From the NCBI RefSeq assembly GCF_022818495.1, contig NZ_CP089291.1:1206001-1270000 (forward strand): a DNA stretch of 64,000 nt, in the 5' to 3' direction. The DNA is from Fodinisporobacter ferrooxydans (GTDB taxonomy: Bacteria; Bacillota; Bacilli; Tumebacillales; MYW30-H2). Each line of letters begins with the position of its first letter. Position 1 is the first letter of the stretch. This document shows positions 18,488 to 29,669 of the stretch, piece by piece. The translations under genes and the position numbers were made by a program. Below the pieces are notes generated by a model. That model had not been told where the DNA came from, ran no database searches, and was given only the letters and a program-made list of their open reading frames with translations.

Positions 18488-19258
18488 TTAATTTGGAATA
18501 ATGACGATTTTGCGATAAGGCTCTTCCCCGCGGCTTTGTGTTTTTACATCTTTTCGTTCTTGCAACCGACTATGAATCACTTTACGCTCCGATGCAGACA
18601 TAGGTTCTAAAACCACTTCCGTCCGCTGCCGAGCAGCCCGATCCGCCAAACGATCTGCAAGCTTCTCTAATGTTTCTCTTCTTCGGCTTCGATAGCTTTC
18701 TGCATCCAAAACAATTCGAACAAATCGATCCGAATGTTTATTTGCAACAAGATTTACAAGATACTGTAACGAATCGAGAGTATGGCCGTGTTTTCCTATC
18801 AGAACACCAATATCGGAACCAAACATATGAAATTCAAATCGGTCTTCTTTATTAAGCCTCTCAATTTTTACGTTTTGAAGGCCCATAGCTTCTACAATCT
18901 GAAGCAAAAACTCATATGCCTCTTCAACTGCATCTTTCGATTCCACTGTGGTCAGCTTGGTTTCTATCAAATCATTTTTCAATGAGTCCGTCGCCGTAGT
19001 CATTTCCACATTTGCCGCAGAATTTGATGCGAATACAGTATCGACAGACGAACCGGTATCAGATCTTACCTCCTGTTCAACCTTAATCACCAACTCGACT
19101 TCCACTTCCGCATCTCGAGTTCCGATCAAACCGAACAAACCACGGCTCGGTTGCTTTAGAACCGTAATGTTTACTTGTTCCTTCGTTGCCTGCAACCGTT
19201 GTAAAGCCTTTTGCACCGCTTCATCAATTGTTTTTCCGGTCGCCACCACTTTTTTCAT
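18488..19258 (-). CDS. jag: RNA-binding protein Jag/KhpB (SpoIIIJ-associated)
   Basis: 256 aa. The order is: Jag-N domain (MKKVVATGKTIDEAVQKAL and GLFGLIGTRDAEVEV), an acidic/Thr-rich linker (about 75-125), a KH-II domain (GVLIGKHGHTLDSLQYLVN) and an R3H domain (SERKVIHSRLQ). It binds RNA with KhpA and affects cell envelope and sporulation gene control. The start ATG overlaps the yidC stop (ATGA), so it is coupled to yidC. The long low-complexity linker is common in this family. Confidence 0.95.
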   Translation of the reverse strand: MKKVVATGKTIDEAVQKALQRLQATKEQVNITVLKQPSRGLFGLIGTRDAEVEVELVIKVEQEVRSDTGSSVDTVFASNSAANVEMTTATDSLKNDLIETKLTTVESKDAVEEAYEFLLQIVEAMGLQNVKIERLNKEDRFEFHMFGSDIGVLIGKHGHTLDSLQYLVNLVANKHSDRFVRIVLDAESYRSRRRETLEKLADRLADRAARQRTEVVLEPMSASERKVIHSRLQERKDVKTQSRGEEPYRKIVIIPN

Positions 19259-19908
19259 TTAGCCGTTGCCTCCTCCTTTTTCGCAGGCAATGTCTTTGTA
19301 AAATAGGTTTGCGCAATTGTGAACACACTACCATATACCCAATATAAAGCTAAAGCCGCTGGAAACTTAAAGCTAATAAACAGGATCATAACCGGATAAA
19401 TGATCAGCATCATTTTTTGCTGCTGCTCACTCATGCCGCCAATCGTGCCAACCATCATCATTTTCTGTTGGAAATATGTCAAAGCTGCTGCCAAAATCGG
19501 CAATATGTAAAAATGATCAGGCAACCCTAAGCTGGACACCCACAAAAAGCTGGCAGACTTGATACTCGTGTTATACATAATTGCCCGGTACAAGGCCAAC
19601 AGGATTGGCATCTGAATCAAAATTGGAAAACAACCGGAAAGAGGATTCAGATTATACTGCTGGTACAACTTCATCATTTCCTGCTGCATTTTTTGAGCGT
19701 CATTTTTATGCTTATCCCGGATCTTTTTAATTTCTGGCTGCAACACCTGCATTCCTTTGGTATACCGCAACTGTTTTAGATAAAAAGGTAATGTTGCCAG
19801 ACGGATAATCAATGTCACGATCAGGATGGACCAGCCATATCCGGTATAATGCGCGAAAAAATCAATGCCATCAGATATAAATGAAACAAAATTCGACCAC
19901 CAACTCAA
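19255..19908 (-). CDS. yidC: Membrane protein insertase YidC/OxaA (SpoIIIJ)
   Basis: About 217 aa from TTG 19908, chosen because GGAGG lies eight bases upstream; a TTG at 19929 would add seven residues but would sit on the Shine-Dalgarno. The OxaA core is complete: the Arg in TM1 (LIIRLATLPFY), the cytoplasmic coiled-coil loop (QPEIKKIRDKHKNDAQK), LNPLSGCFPILIQMPILLALY and the C-terminal helices. It inserts membrane proteins with or without SecYEG and supports sigma-G activation in the forespore. The usual lipoprotein signal peptide with a lipobox Cys is absent. Confidence 0.94.
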   Translation of the reverse strand: MSWWSNFVSFISDGIDFFAHYTGYGWSILIVTLIIRLATLPFYLKQLRYTKGMQVLQPEIKKIRDKHKNDAQKMQQEMMKLYQQYNLNPLSGCFPILIQMPILLALYRAIMYNTSIKSASFLWVSSLGLPDHFYILPILAAALTYFQQKMMMVGTIGGMSEQQQKMMLIIYPVMILFISFKFPAALALYWVYGSVFTIAQTYFTKTLPAKKEEATAK

Positions 19909-19935
19909 AGGGGTTTGCCTCCAATTCAAAACAGA

Positions 19936-20145
19936 TTATGGTACCGGATCATATCCACCTTTATGCCAAGGCCCGCATTTTAGTATCCGAATCATGGACA
20001 AATAACCACCATAAACAGCACCATATTTGCGCACTGCCTGTAAAGCATACTCGGAACAAGTAGGTGAAAATCTGCAACTTGGCGGTTTCAATGGTGAGAT
20101 CCACATTTGATAAAAACGAATACAAGCAATCAAAATCATTTTCAT
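19936..20145 (-). CDS. yidD: Membrane protein insertion efficiency factor YidD
   Basis: 69 aa with the family signature: [20 protein letters not shown], then [14 protein letters not shown] and [13 protein letters not shown], including three conserved Cys. It associates with the membrane through an amphipathic N-terminus and aids YidC-dependent insertion. It overlaps the end of rnpA by 4 bp (ATGA) and is followed by yidC within 27 bp. Confidence 0.95.
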   Translation of the reverse strand: MKMILIACIRFYQMWISPLKPPSCRFSPTCSEYALQAVRKYGAVYGGYLSMIRILKCGPWHKGGYDPVP

Positions 20146-20483
20146 GTGCGAAACAACCCGGCATTGGAAAATGCATGTATCAGGTTTTTTTTGACTTCTT
20201 CAAATTCCAGTTCTACAACACGCGGGCGTGCAATAATTACAATGTCGAACCTGGAATCGATTTGTTCGGAAATATCGGCTATTGCCGCTTTTAACAATCG
20301 CTTGACACGATTGCGGACCACAGCTTTTCCAACTTTTTTGCTGACAGAAAATCCAATATGAAATTCAGAAGGTAATTCTTGAGGCTTAAAATAAACAACG
20401 AGGAAGCGATTGGCAAAAGATCTGCCATGTTTAAAAACTTCCTGAAATTGTTCATTTTTGCGAAGTTTGTGTTGTGATCGCAT
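20142..20483 (-). CDS. rnpA: Ribonuclease P protein component RnpA
   Basis: 113 aa. The RNR motif is in [13 protein letters not shown], with the N-terminal segment [19 protein letters not shown]. It binds the RNase P RNA and the 5' leader of pre-tRNA to improve substrate recognition. It lies downstream of rpmH with an unusually long 220-bp gap; the gap is AT-rich, without another gene visible. Confidence 0.96.
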   Translation of the reverse strand: MRSQHKLRKNEQFQEVFKHGRSFANRFLVVYFKPQELPSEFHIGFSVSKKVGKAVVRNRVKRLLKAAIADISEQIDSRFDIVIIARPRVVELEFEEVKKNLIHAFSNAGLFRT

Positions 20484-20704
20484 GGATCTCTATCCTTTTC
20501 AACCGCTTACACTAAAAAATCATACATAAACGAAATCTAAAAGTAATAATTTGATATTGTCGAATATTGTCTATAGAAAAAGCTATATAGAGACATATGC
20601 AGCACCTTTGTAAATGCAGTACCTTTGTAAATTTGCAAAATATCTTTTCAGTATCATGTATTTTCAACTATATGTAGAAAAAGGCCACCAAAGTGGGGCC
20701 TTAC

Positions 20705-20839
20705 TTAAGCAGATAATACCTTTCTACCCTTACGGCGACGAGCAGCCAAAACTTTACGCCCATTCTTTGTGCTCATGCGTTTACGGAATCCATGAACTTT
20801 TTTACGTTTGCGAACATTCGGTTGGAAAGTTGGTTTCAA
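20705..20839 (-). CDS. rpmH: 50S ribosomal protein L34
   Basis: 44 aa, read manually: starts [20 protein letters not shown], ends [11 protein letters not shown], the canonical L34 sequence and length. The start is TTG 20839 with GGAGGT eight bases upstream. An ATG six bases before it would give only ATG-AAT-TGA, overlapping the true start, and is too close to the Shine-Dalgarno to be used. It heads the operon toward jag and diverges from dnaA across oriC. Confidence 0.95.
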   Translation of the reverse strand: MKPTFQPNVRKRKKVHGFRKRMSTKNGRKVLAARRRKGRKVLSA

Positions 20840-20939
20840 TTCATACACCTCCATCGGTTAAAACAATCGTCCCGAAGATGACATTCCCTAATAGTATAAC
20901 GACATCTATTATATACTGTCAAGAAGAGAAATAGCAAAT

Positions 20940-21416
20940 AAAAAATCTGGATAACATGTGAATAATTTTATACCGGCATACGACATGTATCGACAACTTA
21001 TTCACGACTTTATCCCCAATTCACAACCATGTGAATACACTAAACTGCTTATTGTTTGTCATGTGGATAAGTTTTTAAAAATGCATTGCTCCAACCTTTG
21101 CCGATCTGTTATCATAGTCTTATCTTGGGGATAATAAAAATCTATCCACAACTTTTTCCACAGGTGTGGATAACTTTGTTAATACTTATTCTCATGCTCT
21201 GAATAAAGTTATTCACAAAACTCGACATGTTGTTTACAATTTTCCACATATCATATAAAATATCGACGTTCTGCGACTTTTTTGTCCACAGTTCCTGTTC
21301 ATACTTTTTATGTTCTGTGGGCTTTATTTGTGTCTTTAATTTGGGAACGTTCGCATGATTTTCACCTTTTACGTAATTACTTTTTGTACGTGAGCTAGGA
21401 GGAGGTTCCGCGCAAC
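20940..21416. promoter_or_regulatory. oriC: oriC, upstream DnaA-box cluster
   Basis: The 577-bp rpmH-dnaA gap is dense in DnaA boxes (consensus TTATCCACA in either orientation). Perfect boxes are at 21062-21070 and 21165-21173. One- or two-mismatch boxes are at 20957-20965 (TGTGAATAA), 20998-21006, 21010-21018, 21030-21038, 21142-21150 (CTATCCACA) and 21209-21217 (TTATTCACA). This is the incA/B-like regulatory half of a Bacillus-type bipartite origin and must also hold the dnaA promoter, which I could not pinpoint. dnaA has GGAGGAGG just upstream of its ATG. Confidence 0.9.
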
Positions 21417-22772
21417 ATGGATCGCCGCGCACAAGAATTGTGGGAAAACACGTTAGCGGCTTTAGAAAACCGCTTAAGCAAGCCAAGTTATGAAACATGG
21501 TTAAAAGCCACAAAAGCACATTCTTTCGATGGACAAAGCTTATTTATTCAAGCGCCTAATGAATTCGTCAGGGACTGGCTGGATTCACACTATACTTCGA
21601 TTATTGAAGAGATGTTAAAACAATTGACCAAAAAAAATCTTTCCGTACGATTTACCATCCCTCAATTCCCGAATGAAGATGCGCATGTTGCCCAAAAACC
21701 AGCGGAAAACCAACCGGAACTACCGACTGCAGCCGCCGAAGAATTTGTACCAACCATGTTAAATCCAAAATATCGATTTGAAACCTTCGTGATCGGCGCT
21801 GGAAACCGATTTGCTCACGCAGCCAGCCTTGCAGTTGCAGAAGCGCCGGCAAAAGCATACAATCCTTTATTTATTTACGGTGGGGTAGGTCTTGGAAAAA
21901 CACACCTCATGCATGCGATTGGTCATTATGTATTACAGCAAAATCCATCTTCAAAGGTTTTATATATTTCTTCCGAAAAATTCACGAACGAATTTATTAC
22001 GGCCATTATGAATAATAAAGGTGCGGATTTCCGTAATAAATATAGAAATATTGACGTTCTGTTAATTGACGATATTCAATTTTTGGCTGGAAAAGAACAA
22101 ACACAAGAAGAGTTTTTTCATACATTCAACGCATTGCATGATGCCGAAAAACAAATTATTATTTCCAGCGACCGCCCGCCAAAAGAGATACCTACACTCG
22201 AAGATCGCTTGCGTTCCCGATTTGAATGGGGATTAACCACAGATATTCAAATCCCTGATTTAGAAACCCGTATTGCGATTCTCTATAAAAAAGCAAAAGC
22301 GGATGGGCTGGACATTCCTGATGAAGTCATTATGTATATAGCCAATAAGATCGATACAAATATTCGAGAGCTGGAAGGCGCTTTAATTCGAGTTGTTGCA
22401 TACTCATCGTTAACCAATCGGGATATGTCGATGGAATTGGCAGAAGAAGCACTTAGAGACATCATTTCACCCAGCAAGACAAAAATCATTACAATCGCAG
22501 ATATTCAAAAAATAGTCGGGGAACATTTCAGTTTAAAAATTGAGGATTTCAAAGCAAAAAAACGTACGAAAGCCATTGCATTCCCGCGTCAAATTGCGAT
22601 GTATCTGGCACGAGAAATAACCGATTGTTCACTTCCGAAAATCGGAAGCGAGTTTGGCGGAAGAGATCATACGACAGTCATTCATGCACATGAAAAGATT
22701 ACAAAAGAAATCACTCAAGATTTCTCACTCCGTCAAACGGTTGAACATCTGAAAGAAAAAATTACGCAATAA
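21417..22772 (+). CDS. dnaA: Chromosomal replication initiator DnaA
   Basis: 451 aa. Domain I (about 1-80) mediates oligomer and helicase contacts. It is followed by a short Pro/Glu-rich linker, AAA+ domain III (Walker [16 protein letters not shown], Walker [10 protein letters not shown]) and domain IV with the DnaA signature [15 protein letters not shown] for DnaA-box recognition. ATP-DnaA assembles on the flanking boxes and melts the unwinding region between dnaA and dnaN. ATG 21417 has a strong ribosome site. Confidence 0.98.
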   Translation: MDRRAQELWENTLAALENRLSKPSYETWLKATKAHSFDGQSLFIQAPNEFVRDWLDSHYTSIIEEMLKQLTKKNLSVRFTIPQFPNEDAHVAQKPAENQPELPTAAAEEFVPTMLNPKYRFETFVIGAGNRFAHAASLAVAEAPAKAYNPLFIYGGVGLGKTHLMHAIGHYVLQQNPSSKVLYISSEKFTNEFITAIMNNKGADFRNKYRNIDVLLIDDIQFLAGKEQTQEEFFHTFNALHDAEKQIIISSDRPPKEIPTLEDRLRSRFEWGLTTDIQIPDLETRIAILYKKAKADGLDIPDEVIMYIANKIDTNIRELEGALIRVVAYSSLTNRDMSMELAEEALRDIISPSKTKIITIADIQKIVGEHFSLKIEDFKAKKRTKAIAFPRQIAMYLAREITDCSLPKIGSEFGGRDHTTVIHAHEKITKEITQDFSLRQTVEHLKEKITQ

Positions 22773-22998
22773 ATAGAAATTCACATGGGTTTGCTGAATA
22801 TGTGGATAAATTCGGGTCGATTGTAAACAACTTGTCCACAATGATGACATGTGGATTTCATTGGATGCTTCCTGCCTTTTTGAAATTATCCACATATTCA
22901 GGGCCCCTACTACTATTATTACTATATTTATATTCTTACTATTACTATCTATGCTACCTTGAAGAGACTTATTCCTAAAATTTTTAGGAGGCTTATCC
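22773..22998. promoter_or_regulatory. oriC: oriC unwinding region with DnaA-trio
   Basis: The dnaA-dnaN gap holds DnaA boxes at 22801-22809 (TGTGGATAA), 22832-22840 (TTGTCCACA) and 22886-22894 (TTATCCACA). A GC patch (GGGCCCC at 22901-22907) follows, then repeated trinucleotides CTACTACTATTATTACTA at 22906-22924 merging into an AT-rich stretch. This matches the box/GC-cluster/DnaA-trio layout of the B. subtilis basal unwinding system. The dnaN ribosome site (AGGAGG) closes the region. Confidence 0.92.
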
Positions 22999-24135
22999 AT
23001 GCATATAACCATTGATCGCAGTCACTTTTTAACCGCCATTCAATCTGTTCAAAAGGCAATTTCTACAAAAACAACAATTCCCATATTAACTGGCATCAAA
23101 TTAAGTGTGACAGAACAAGGTTTAAAAATGACTGCAACTGATTTACAAATCGGTATCGAAACAATCGTACAGAAAGAACAAAATGGAGAAACAATCCTGC
23201 AAATTCATCAATTGGGATCGATTGTATTAACAGCAAAATATCTAGGCGAAATCGTTCGCAAATTACCACAAGCAACCGTTGATATTGAAGTGAAACAAAA
23301 TTATTTAACCATTATTCGTTCTGGTACTTCCGAGTTTAATTTACATGGTTTAGACGCAGAAGAATTTCCAAGATTGCCGCAAGTCACAGGAAATCAGGTT
23401 TTTAGCATACCAAGCGATCTATTAAAAGATATGATTCGTCAAACAGTTTATGCTGTTTCAACTGAAGAAATTCGTCCGGTTTTAACTGGTGTCGTTTGGT
23501 CGCTTAAAGAAGGCAATCTGAAATTTGTGGCAACAGATAGTCATCGATTGGCAAGCAGAAAAGTACAAGTAGAAGCACCGGAAGAAATGCAGCTTTTCAA
23601 TATTATTGTTCCTGGGAAGAGTCTGCTTGAATTAGGCCGTTTATTATCAGAAGATGATACGTTAGTTGACATTGTTGTTGCAGATAACCAGGTATTGATT
23701 CACATGGGGAGAACCCAATTTTATTCCCGGCTATTAGAAGGCCAATATCCGGATACGACGCGAATCATTCCAAATACGTATAAAACGGCTGTCCAAGTCA
23801 AGACAAAAGATCTTCTTGATGCAGTTGAACGTGCTGCCTTAATTGCAAAAGACAATGACAACAATGTAGTTCGATTTAATATTAAACAAATGATCATTGA
23901 TATCACTTCCAATTCACCGGATGTTGGAAAAGTATCAGAAACACTAAAGCCAATCCAGGTATCAGGAGAAGATATGATCATTGCTTGTAATGCAAAATAT
24001 CTGATTGAAGCACTACGCGTAATTACAAGCCCTGAAATTACTGTTGAATTTACAGGCTCCATGAGTCCTATACTATTAAAACCCCTGGACAATCCGGGAT
24101 ATTTGACACTCGTTCTGCCAGTCAGGATTTATTAA
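22999..24135 (+). CDS. dnaN: DNA polymerase III beta sliding clamp
   Basis: 378 aa, three repeated clamp domains; starts MHITIDRSHFLTAIQSVQKA and ends with the hydrophobic-pocket C-terminus LVLPVRIY. It forms a dimeric ring that tethers polymerases and other factors to DNA. ATG 22999 lies eight bases after AGGAGG. It heads a run of dnaN-yaaA-recF-remB. Confidence 0.97.
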   Translation: MHITIDRSHFLTAIQSVQKAISTKTTIPILTGIKLSVTEQGLKMTATDLQIGIETIVQKEQNGETILQIHQLGSIVLTAKYLGEIVRKLPQATVDIEVKQNYLTIIRSGTSEFNLHGLDAEEFPRLPQVTGNQVFSIPSDLLKDMIRQTVYAVSTEEIRPVLTGVVWSLKEGNLKFVATDSHRLASRKVQVEAPEEMQLFNIIVPGKSLLELGRLLSEDDTLVDIVVADNQVLIHMGRTQFYSRLLEGQYPDTTRIIPNTYKTAVQVKTKDLLDAVERAALIAKDNDNNVVRFNIKQMIIDITSNSPDVGKVSETLKPIQVSGEDMIIACNAKYLIEALRVITSPEITVEFTGSMSPILLKPLDNPGYLTLVLPVRIY

Positions 24136-24177
24136 GAATTTTTTTATGTCACTCCCTGAAGGAGGATCCATCGACAG

Positions 24178-24390
24178 ATGACAGATATAAAAATTACGAC
24201 AGAGGAAATAACACTCGGGCAATTTTTAAAATATGCGGATGTTATTACGTCAGGCGGCGATATAAAATGGTTTTTGAGTGAATATGAAATACATGTCAAT
24301 GGAAAACTTGAAAATCGCCGGGGGAAAAAATTGTATCCAGGAGATATGATTGCCATTCAGAATATAGGAATATTTAAAATTGTCCATTAA
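24178..24390 (+). CDS. yaaA: S4 domain RNA-binding protein YaaA
   Basis: 70 aa, a single S4-like fold: ITLGQFLKYADVITSGGDIK, then VNGKLENRRGKKLYPGD. It is conserved between dnaN and recF in Bacilli (also called RlbA in B. subtilis, linked to ribosome assembly). GGAGGATC precedes the ATG. It is probably co-transcribed with dnaN and recF. Confidence 0.93.
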   Translation: MTDIKITTEEITLGQFLKYADVITSGGDIKWFLSEYEIHVNGKLENRRGKKLYPGDMIAIQNIGIFKIVH

Positions 24391-24413
24391 ATTTAATTTC
24401 AAAGGATACCGTC

Positions 24414-25565
24414 ATGTTTGTAACAGCATTGCAAGCAAAACAATTTCGCAACTATCAGTCTCTTGCCATTGAATTTTCGCCTACTGCGAATTTGATCGTC
24501 GGTCAAAATGCACAAGGAAAAACCAATATTCTGGAAGCCATTTTGATGCTTGCGGTTGCTAAATCACACCGCACCAACAAGGATCAGGAAATGATTCGCT
24601 GGGGCAGCGAGAAAGCGACAATTTCTGCCTCAATCAATAGATCTGAAAGGCGCTATAAGCTGGAATTGGATGTCTTGAAAAAAGGCAAACGAGCTTTGAT
24701 TAATGGAGTGGAAAAACGCAAAATGAGTGACTTCGTCGGTCATTTAAATATTGTGTTATTTGCCCCAGAAGATTTGACCCTAGTGAAAGGCAGTCCGCAA
24801 ATCCGCAGAAAATTCATGGATTTGGAAATTGCGCAAATGAGTCCCAAATATTTGTACCATTTGTCCCAGTATCAAAAAGTATTGCAACAACGAAACAGTA
24901 TTTTAAAAAATGGACAGCAGCAATCCATTCGCTCTATACAACCGATTCTTGCAGTTTGGGATGAACAAATCATTGAACACGGAATAAAAGTCATTCGAAA
25001 ACGTTATGAATTTATTCACAAATTGCAAAAATACGCAAATCAAATTCATCAACAAATATCAGGAGGCAGAGAAGATCTTTCCTTGAGTTATGTAAGTTCC
25101 ATTCCAATATTTCTCCCTGATACTACATGTAAAGAAGAAATGAACCCACTTTCTGCTGAACAAATGCGGGAAGTTTATATAAATCAACTTGAGCAACGCA
25201 TGCCGCAAGATTTACAGAGAGGCAGCACATCAATAGGCCCACATCGAGATGATGTACAGGTATCCATTCACGATAAGCCGGTTGATATTTATGGATCCCA
25301 AGGACAACAGCGAACAGCCGCTTTATCCATGAAACTCGCAGAAATAGACTTGATCAAAGAAGAGGTCGGGGAATATCCAATTTTGCTTTTAGATGATGTG
25401 TTATCCGAATTGGACGAACAGCGTCAGCAACATTTGGTAAAATCAATGGGCGAAAAAGTACAAACATTTATTACGGCTACCACAACCTATGGATTGGAGA
25501 TTTTTTTAAAAAATCATGCCGAAGTTTTTTCTGTCAATTCTGGTATAATAACCAAGGAAGGGTAG
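24414..25565 (+). CDS. recF: DNA replication and repair protein RecF
   Basis: 383 aa. The SMC-like ATPase head has Walker A VGQNAQGKTNILEA, the signature region GSQGQQRTAALSMKLAE and Walker B PILLLDDVLSELD. With RecO and RecR (recR is at 59266 in this window) it loads RecA at ssDNA gaps. It lies 23 bp after yaaA. Confidence 0.97.
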   Translation: MFVTALQAKQFRNYQSLAIEFSPTANLIVGQNAQGKTNILEAILMLAVAKSHRTNKDQEMIRWGSEKATISASINRSERRYKLELDVLKKGKRALINGVEKRKMSDFVGHLNIVLFAPEDLTLVKGSPQIRRKFMDLEIAQMSPKYLYHLSQYQKVLQQRNSILKNGQQQSIRSIQPILAVWDEQIIEHGIKVIRKRYEFIHKLQKYANQIHQQISGGREDLSLSYVSSIPIFLPDTTCKEEMNPLSAEQMREVYINQLEQRMPQDLQRGSTSIGPHRDDVQVSIHDKPVDIYGSQGQQRTAALSMKLAEIDLIKEEVGEYPILLLDDVLSELDEQRQQHLVKSMGEKVQTFITATTTYGLEIFLKNHAEVFSVNSGIITKEG

Positions 25566-25576
25566 GTGTCCCGTTT

Positions 25577-25828
25577 TTGTTTATACATTTAGGCGGAGAT
25601 GTAATGGTCTCTAGTAAAGATGTAATCGCAATTTTTGATTTAAGAATGAAAGAGGAATCGGAAGAAACCGCAAAATACCTGCAAAAAGTTGAGAAAAACG
25701 GAAAAATTGTCATGATTGATCCCGATGATTCAAAATCGTTTGTCGTAACCAACGATTACATCTATTATTCGCCAATCAGTTCACTAACACTTAAAAAACG
25801 GGCGAGTTATATGGATGAATTGGAATAA
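25577..25828 (+). CDS. remB: Extracellular matrix regulator RemB (YaaB)
   Basis: 83 aa. The DUF370/RemA-like core is readable: FIHLGGDVMVSSKDVIAIFD, then KSFVVTNDYIYYSPISSLTLKKR. The start is a TTG, supported by homology because family members begin M-[FY]-I-H-L-G-G. In B. subtilis RemB helps activate matrix genes in parallel to SinR control; the DNA-binding role is best shown for RemA. It lies between recF and gyrB, as in B. subtilis, and is closed by a terminator. Confidence 0.92.
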   Translation: MFIHLGGDVMVSSKDVIAIFDLRMKEESEETAKYLQKVEKNGKIVMIDPDDSKSFVVTNDYIYYSPISSLTLKKRASYMDELE

Positions 25829-25837
25829 TGGGAGTTG

Positions 25838-25872
25838 AAAAAGGCACGCGGCGACTATTGCGTGCGTTTTTT
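25838..25872 (+). terminator. Terminator after remB
   Basis: The stem GCACGC / GCGTGC is followed by GTTTTTT, 15 bp after the remB stop. It separates the dnaN-recF-remB transcript from gyrB. Confidence 0.8.
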
Positions 25873-25901
25873 GGTATTCATACATAATTATGATAAGATA
25901 A

Positions 25902-27854
<1,953 letters not shown>

Positions 27855-27891
27855 AATAGTTAAATTTGAACGAATAAAGTGAGGAATGGAT

Positions 27892-29622
27892 ATGCTTCAA
27901 AGCAAATTACTGCTGCCTACACTCCGAGAAGCACCGGCCGAAGCGGAAATTATCAGTCACAAATTATTGATCCGGGCAGGGTTAATACGACAACTAGCCT
28001 CTGGTGTCTATACATATCTTCCCCTTGGGTATCGAACGTTGCGAAAAGTTGAGGCAATTGTGAGAGAAGAGATGGATAAGAGCGGTGCGCAAGAATTGAA
28101 TATGTCAGTGTTGCAACCGATTGAGTTGTGGCGGGAGTCCGGTCGTGATAGTGCATACGGACCTGAATTGGTACGGTTAAAGGATCGTCATGAGCGGGAA
28201 TTTGTTTTAGGTCCGACAAATGAAGAAGTAATTACAACTGTAGTAAAAAATGAAATCAAATCCTATCGGAAACTGCCTATCAATCTTTATCAGATTCAGA
28301 CAAAGTTTCGCGATGAGCGCCGGCCTCGCTTCGGATTAATGCGGGGACGAGAATTTTTGATGAAAGATGCGTATTCCTTTGACTTGGATTGGAATGGATT
28401 GGATGTCACGTATCGTGGAATGTATGATGCGTATACAAACATATTTACCCGCTGCGGTGTCCGGTTCCGTGCTGTTGAAGCAGATGCAGGAGCAATCGGT
28501 GGCGAAGGTGGAACACATGAATTTATGGTTCTGGCCGAGATCGGTGAAGATACAATCATTTCCTGCAACCAATGCAGCTATGCGGCAAATTTGGAAAAAG
28601 CCGTTTCGGGTGTTGGAAAAGCACTGCAATCCCAACAAATAGGAATTGGAAATCAGGTTTCACCTGCGTATGAATCATTTGCAACTCCAAACCTAAAAAC
28701 GATTGAACAATTGGCAGGACAACTCGGCGTCGATGCCTCTTCCTTCGTAAAAACATTGATCTATCAAGCTGGAAATGAGTTAATTGCAGTTGTTGTACGC
28801 GGTGATCGCGATGTGAATGAAGTAAAAGTGAAAAATTATTTAGGTCTTGTGGAAGATATTGAACTTGCTTCCGAGTCAAAAGTACAAGCAGTTACAAATG
28901 CGGCTGTTGGTTTTGCCGGCCCTGTAGAATTAGCGATTCCAATATTAGTCGATCAGGAAGTAGCCGCGATGGGTTCTGTTGTTTGCGGAGCCAATCAAAC
29001 AGATCAACATTTACGCCATGTACTGCCGGGAAGAGATTTCCCGTTGGATCGCATTGGAGATTTTTGCAATGTAAGAGTTGGCGATCCTTGTCCGAATTGT
29101 GATGGAACTTTAGAAGCGTTTAAAGGCATTGAAGTGGGACATATTTTTAAACTTGGAACAAAGTATTCTGAAAAGCTCGGCGCTGCTTATATCGATCAGG
29201 ATGGACAAGAAAAACCGATGATTATGGGGTGTTATGGCATCGGTATATCGCGGGTTGTCCAAGCGGTTGTCGAACAAAATTACGACGATAATGGCATTAT
29301 TTGGCCGCTATCGATTGCGCCATATCATGTACACGTCATTCCGGTATCCATGAAAGACGAAACACAGCGTTCGGTCGCCAATGAATTGTATCAAACGTTT
29401 CAGGATATCGGGGCAGATGTTTTGTTGGATGATCGGGATGAACGGCCGGGAGTCAAATTTAAAGATTCGGATCTGATCGGCATTCCCATTCGCATTACCG
29501 TTGGCAAGCAAGCGGGTGAAGGAATTGTGGAAGTGAAATTGCGAAGTGAAGAAGACAAGCAACTGATGAATCTGGAGGAAGTTGTTTCGTTTGTTAAGAA
29601 TCAACTTGCAACAATCGGATAG
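27892..29622 (+). CDS. proS: Prolyl-tRNA synthetase (bacterial type)
   Basis: 576 aa from ATG 27892 (MLQSKLLLPTLREAPAEAE), eight bases after GTGAGG. This is a class II synthetase with motif 2 (KFRDERRPRFGLMRGREFLMKD), a YbaK-like editing insertion (about 225-400, INS domain) and the C-terminal anticodon-binding domain (DVLLDDRDERPGVKFKDSDL). The length fits the bacterial ProS class with cis-editing of Ala-tRNAPro. Its place between gyrB and gyrA is unusual; in B. subtilis proS is elsewhere. No T-box is visible upstream, so it may depend on gyrB transcription. Confidence 0.97.
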   Translation: MLQSKLLLPTLREAPAEAEIISHKLLIRAGLIRQLASGVYTYLPLGYRTLRKVEAIVREEMDKSGAQELNMSVLQPIELWRESGRDSAYGPELVRLKDRHEREFVLGPTNEEVITTVVKNEIKSYRKLPINLYQIQTKFRDERRPRFGLMRGREFLMKDAYSFDLDWNGLDVTYRGMYDAYTNIFTRCGVRFRAVEADAGAIGGEGGTHEFMVLAEIGEDTIISCNQCSYAANLEKAVSGVGKALQSQQIGIGNQVSPAYESFATPNLKTIEQLAGQLGVDASSFVKTLIYQAGNELIAVVVRGDRDVNEVKVKNYLGLVEDIELASESKVQAVTNAAVGFAGPVELAIPILVDQEVAAMGSVVCGANQTDQHLRHVLPGRDFPLDRIGDFCNVRVGDPCPNCDGTLEAFKGIEVGHIFKLGTKYSEKLGAAYIDQDGQEKPMIMGCYGIGISRVVQAVVEQNYDDNGIIWPLSIAPYHVHVIPVSMKDETQRSVANELYQTFQDIGADVLLDDRDERPGVKFKDSDLIGIPIRITVGKQAGEGIVEVKLRSEEDKQLMNLEEVVSFVKNQLATIG

Positions 29623-29669
29623 TATAACATATGCAAAACTTTTAATTTGGATAAGGGAGTTTAGACTGA

